A DNA stretch of 64,000 nucleotides from Alphaproteobacteria bacterium (GTDB lineage: Bacteria; Pseudomonadota; Alphaproteobacteria; Micropepsales; Micropepsaceae), in contig WGNU01000007.1 in assembly GCA_016124385.1 (NCBI GenBank), positions 151,654 through 215,653 on the forward strand, in the 5' to 3' direction. How positions within the stretch are numbered: the stretch's first letter is position 1; every line of letters starts with the position of its first letter. The translations under genes and the position numbers were made by a program. Under the pieces are notes generated by a model that did not search any database, was not told the origin of the DNA, and worked only from the letters and a program-made list of their open reading frames with translations. Positions 62,690 through 64,000 of the stretch are shown here, in pieces.

Positions 62690-63607
62690 TCAGCCGAGGA
62701 GCGCCATGCGCTCCTCGATCTCGGGCAAGGCCATGTCGGCGGCGATCTCGCCCATCTGAATCATTTCCGCGGCGCGGTGGAAATCCAGCAGCCCGATATG
62801 GGCGATACGCGGCGCGATAAGGACGTCCGGTGGATCCCCCGCAAGGCGCGCTCTTGAGACGCGGTCGAGCAGAATATTCAGTGCGCTGAGCATCGTCGAG
62901 GTCATCGAGGGTTTGCCCTCGCTCGCGCCGAAGAGCTGGCGCAGCAGAAGGCGATCGGGCCGCAAGGTCTGGACGGCGCGGGCCCAGGCGGATTCCGCGC
63001 GCTCGTGGGGTCCTAGGAACCGCGTGACAGGATCATCGCCCGTCGTTGGTCCATAGAGGTCGGCGTGCAGGCTCACTGCGATCACGAAACGGGCGCCGAG
63101 CGCGCGCGCAACCGACGTCGGGCAGGGGTTGACGAGCGCACCATCGACCAGCCAGCGGCCGTCGACCTTGACCGGCGAGAAGACGCCGGGGAGGGCATAG
63201 GAGGCCCGGATGGTTTCGCTCATGAGGCCGCGGCGGAGCCAGAATTCGTGTCCGGTGCCGAGCTCCGTCGCGACCGTCGCGAAGGGGCGCGAGAGCATCT
63301 CGATGCAGCTCTCACCCAGGCGTTCATCGAGGAGGGCGGCGAGCCGCTCGCCCGAGATGAGGCTGTTGCCGCCCCAATTGACATCGAAATAGCCCCATAA
63401 CCGGCGCTGGGTGAGGCTGCGGGCCCATTCCTCGATGGCGTCGAGATGACCGGCCATGTAGAGGCCGCCGACGACCGCGCCGATCGAGGTACCGGCGACC
63501 ACGTCGGGCTCGATGCCGGCCGCGATCAGGCGGCGCAGGATGCCGATATGGACCCAGCCGCGGGCGACGCCGCCGCCGAGTGCAAGGCCGATAACGGGCC
63601 GCGCCAT
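62690..63607 (-). CDS. RssA-like patatin family phospholipase
   Basis: 305 residues. The patatin motifs are the glycine loop ALGGGVARGWVHIGIL, the nucleophile elbow AGTSIGAVVGGLYMAG, and the Asp motif VDGALVNPCP. This pattern fits the RssA/YchK group, soluble patatin-like proteins of unclear substrate. The start ATG is 63607. It is convergent with the CBS gene. It shares only the catalytic motifs with the other patatin-like protein at 10751-11824. Confidence 0.9.
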   Translation of the reverse strand: MARPVIGLALGGGVARGWVHIGILRRLIAAGIEPDVVAGTSIGAVVGGLYMAGHLDAIEEWARSLTQRRLWGYFDVNWGGNSLISGERLAALLDERLGESCIEMLSRPFATVATELGTGHEFWLRRGLMSETIRASYALPGVFSPVKVDGRWLVDGALVNPCPTSVARALGARFVIAVSLHADLYGPTTGDDPVTRFLGPHERAESAWARAVQTLRPDRLLLRQLFGASEGKPSMTSTMLSALNILLDRVSRARLAGDPPDVLIAPRIAHIGLLDFHRAAEMIQMGEIAADMALPEIEERMALLG

Positions 63608-63745
63608 GCCTGTCCTCGTCGATTCCGTGGGCTGATCCGGTCATTGTGCGGGCTTGTCTCGGGTGCGCAAGGCCTGGATGCACGGCTGGTTTTTCTCTCC
63701 GCGCGGGAATGCTGTGGAGAACGTCAAAGTAGTGAAAAAAGGCGT

Positions 63746-63775
63746 TTGACAGGCGCGCGTCACCCACCCTATAAG
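63746..63775 (+). promoter_or_regulatory. strong sigma-70 promoter, probably of an rRNA operon
   Basis: TTGACA at 63746-63751 and TATAAG at 63770-63775 are separated by 18 bases, with an A-rich stretch (GTGAAAAAAGG) just upstream. A G+C-rich discriminator (CGCGCCTCCCGAG) follows, as in stringently controlled rRNA promoters. No coding frame begins downstream within the window; the following sequence resembles a 16S leader. Confidence 0.75.
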
Positions 63776-63781
63776 CGCGCC

Positions 63782-64000
63782 TCCCGAGCGGCGCTTCGAC
63801 ATTGGCCGCGCTCCAAAAGGGCGCGGACAGGGTGGTTTCGTCTGTCGGAAGATCCGCAAGGGTCCATGCTGATTGACATTGTAGGAAAGGGAAGGGAGAC
63901 GCGGGCGGTTTTGGGCCGGTGGCGTTTCTGCTGATCTGGTTTGGCTGGGTGTTGCCGGCCTGGTCTGTTGGGTGTTTGGCGCGGGGCTTGTCTTCGCGGC
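63782..64000 (+). ncRNA. rRNA operon leader (5' external spacer), 16S beyond the edge
   Basis: After the strong promoter there is a G+C-rich noncoding stretch with a boxA-like antitermination element (TGCTGATTGACA, 63867-63878, close to the E. coli TGCTCTTTAACA) followed by a purine-rich run and then ACGCGGGCGG (about 63882-63908), closely resembling the sequence upstream of 16S rRNA in other alphaproteobacteria. The mature 16S sequence is not reached by base 64000. Confidence 0.65.

Noticed and set aside
1..64000. CRISPR array, insertion sequence or prophage
   Set aside because: No evenly spaced direct repeats, no transposase or integrase motifs and no phage structural genes were recognised anywhere in the window.

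Overview
The window is a G+C-rich chromosomal segment with dense, mostly short operons on both strands and no insertion sequences, phage genes or CRISPR array. The gene content points to an alphaproteobacterium, probably of the Hyphomicrobiales/Rhizobiales kind: cysE close to a DUF3126 gene, paired DUF2157/GDYXXLXY genes, betaine-lipid genes btaAB, a DUF1007-NicO metal transporter pair, and an rRNA-type promoter and leader at the right edge. The genus cannot be fixed from the sequence alone.

Layout. 1-10.6 kb: a chemoreceptor cut by the left edge, a TorF-like porin, then small metabolic genes (SDR, histidine phosphatase, nitroreductase, Nudix hydrolase, cysE, an FAD amine oxidase, DUF3126) and an M48 lipoprotein protease. 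10.7-24.8 kb: patatin phospholipase, PhoH ATPase, SemiSWEET, gamma-class carbonic anhydrase, a Tat-exported PhoX phosphatase, a YbjN protein, acyl-CoA dehydrogenase and enoyl-CoA hydratase, a methyltransferase, a glycine-zipper surface protein and a tandem-PilZ protein. 25-41 kb: GMC oxidoreductase, a PAS protein, two rhomboid proteases, DUF2157/GDYXXLXY, an RsmB-like rRNA methyltransferase, btaAB, TesB thioesterase and an IorAB-type molybdenum hydroxylase. 40.6-42.2 kb: NicO transporter plus DUF1007.

The most striking region is 42.3-51.3 kb. A divergent locus encodes a compact, calcium-binding-type (Calx-beta) secreted protein with a His/Asp/Lys-rich tail, and opposite it a complete type I secretion system (TolC-like, ABC with a degenerate C39 domain, HlyD-like) ending in a LapG-type periplasmic cysteine protease. 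This is the architecture of the Lap biofilm-adhesin system in miniature, without LapD in the window.

53-61 kb holds Fe-SOD, a LysR regulator divergent from dabBA (a DAB-type inorganic-carbon pump with all expected zinc ligands), and an O-methyltransferase/TetR divergent pair with a clear inverted repeat, next to tRNA-Ser(GCT). 61-64 kb carries an XRE/MmyB regulator, a CBS protein, an RssA-like patatin, and finally a strong promoter and a leader typical of an rRNA operon, whose 16S gene should begin just outside the window.

Start sites below were chosen by ribosome-binding site, signal-peptide position and family length. Function names rest on motif recognition by eye; no database search was run.
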